Assembly (NCBI GenBank): GCA_949298575.1
Contig: CASFXH010000035.1
Location: forward strand, 1 to 32,534
Length of the DNA stretch: 32,534 nt
Source of the DNA: an uncultured Parabacteroides sp.
Lineage (GTDB): Bacteria; Bacteroidota; Bacteroidia; Bacteroidales; Tannerellaceae
Direction: 5' to 3'
Part shown: positions 32,414-32,534 of the stretch, piece by piece
How positions within the stretch are numbered: the first letter of the stretch is position 1
Layout of the letters: each line of letters starts with the position of its first letter
Program-made: the position numbers and the translations under genes
Notes under the pieces: model-generated
What the model was told of the DNA's origin: nothing
Seen by the model: only the letters and a program-made list of their open reading frames with translations
The model's database searches: none

Positions 32414-32534
32414 TTATTTTACGATGGTCATGATCGCCTCTTCGCCTTCTACAGCGACAGCTACGATACCCGTCGTCGGAACGGCGATCGTCTCGTTGTC
32501 GGAAGCGATCGTCTTAGCGACTACCGTCTTACCG
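32414..32534 (-). CDS. C-terminal end of a protein, possible T9SS sorting domain (partial)
   Basis: Reading leftward from the window edge, the last 39 residues are visible, ending in TAA (minus strand, 32414-32416). They read GKTVVAKTIASDNETIAVPT, then TGIVAVAVEGEEAIMTIVK. The pattern G-x-x-V-(3-5)-K-x-I...ETI-x-V-P-x-(x)-G-I-x-x-V-x-V-x-(n)-I-V-K resembles the type A C-terminal domain that sends cargo through the type IX secretion system. In typical members the middle reads GIY-x-V-(K/R)-V; here the tyrosine is replaced by valine. Everything upstream lies outside the window, so the protein's main function cannot be given. Confidence 0.5.
   Translation of the reverse strand, partial: GKTVVAKTIASDNETIAVPTTGIVAVAVEGEEAIMTIVK

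Overview
The window looks like an ordinary chromosomal stretch of a fairly GC-rich member of the Bacteroidales, most likely the Parabacteroides/Tannerella/Porphyromonas side of the order. The evidence is a fused SecDF, an AAA/PD-(D/E)XK-type gene end, a PorT-like outer-membrane barrel, Bacteroidetes-style -7 boxes (TAnnTTTG) and weak Shine-Dalgarno sites. A C-terminal tail at the right edge also resembles a type IX secretion sorting domain. I see no insertion sequence, prophage, CRISPR array or rRNA.

Layout. 1-1527 (+): tail of a PD-(D/E)XK protein, yraN, birA. 1605-5971 (-): an outer-membrane barrel gene just downstream of purL. 6447-8812 (-): argS followed by a secreted DUF4833-type protein. 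8937-11640 (+): two overlapping rhomboid proteases and a membrane-anchored EEP-family hydrolase. 11823-14831 (+): secDF. 15261-18000 (-): adenosine-kinase-like PfkB gene followed by a ctpA-type S41 protease. 18100-18423 (+): three identical tRNA-Asn genes on a 125-bp tandem unit. 18555-21898 (+): pepT, gcvT and a Gfo/Idh/MocA oxidoreductase. 22009-24447 (+): a secreted S9/DPP IV-like peptidase. 25180-28143 (-): a large two-receiver plus PEP-synthase-type ATP-binding protein, divergent from a CPA1 Na+/H+ antiporter (28232-30367, +). 30470-31804 (+): gdhA. 32414-end (-): tail of a possible T9SS cargo protein.

Most genes are housekeeping: purine synthesis, Arg-tRNA charging, protein export, peptide and amino-acid catabolism (pepT, S9 peptidase, gcvT, gdhA) and ion homeostasis. 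Peptide use is a recurring theme, which fits an asaccharolytic or partly proteolytic anaerobe.

The most unusual content is intergenic. Four separate 3'-side gaps (6151-6364, 14930-15118, 24629-25156, 31867-32153) each hold a tandem array with nearly the same period (41, 42, 41-43 and 41 bp) but clearly different sequence. Most units carry a small inverted repeat. In the last array a palindromic core (TTTTGCRYGCAAAA) recurs every 41 bp, separated by about 27 bp of more variable sequence. A second item is the 987-aa receiver/PPDK_N fusion, which lacks the phosphohistidine and PEP-binding domains a true PEP synthase needs.
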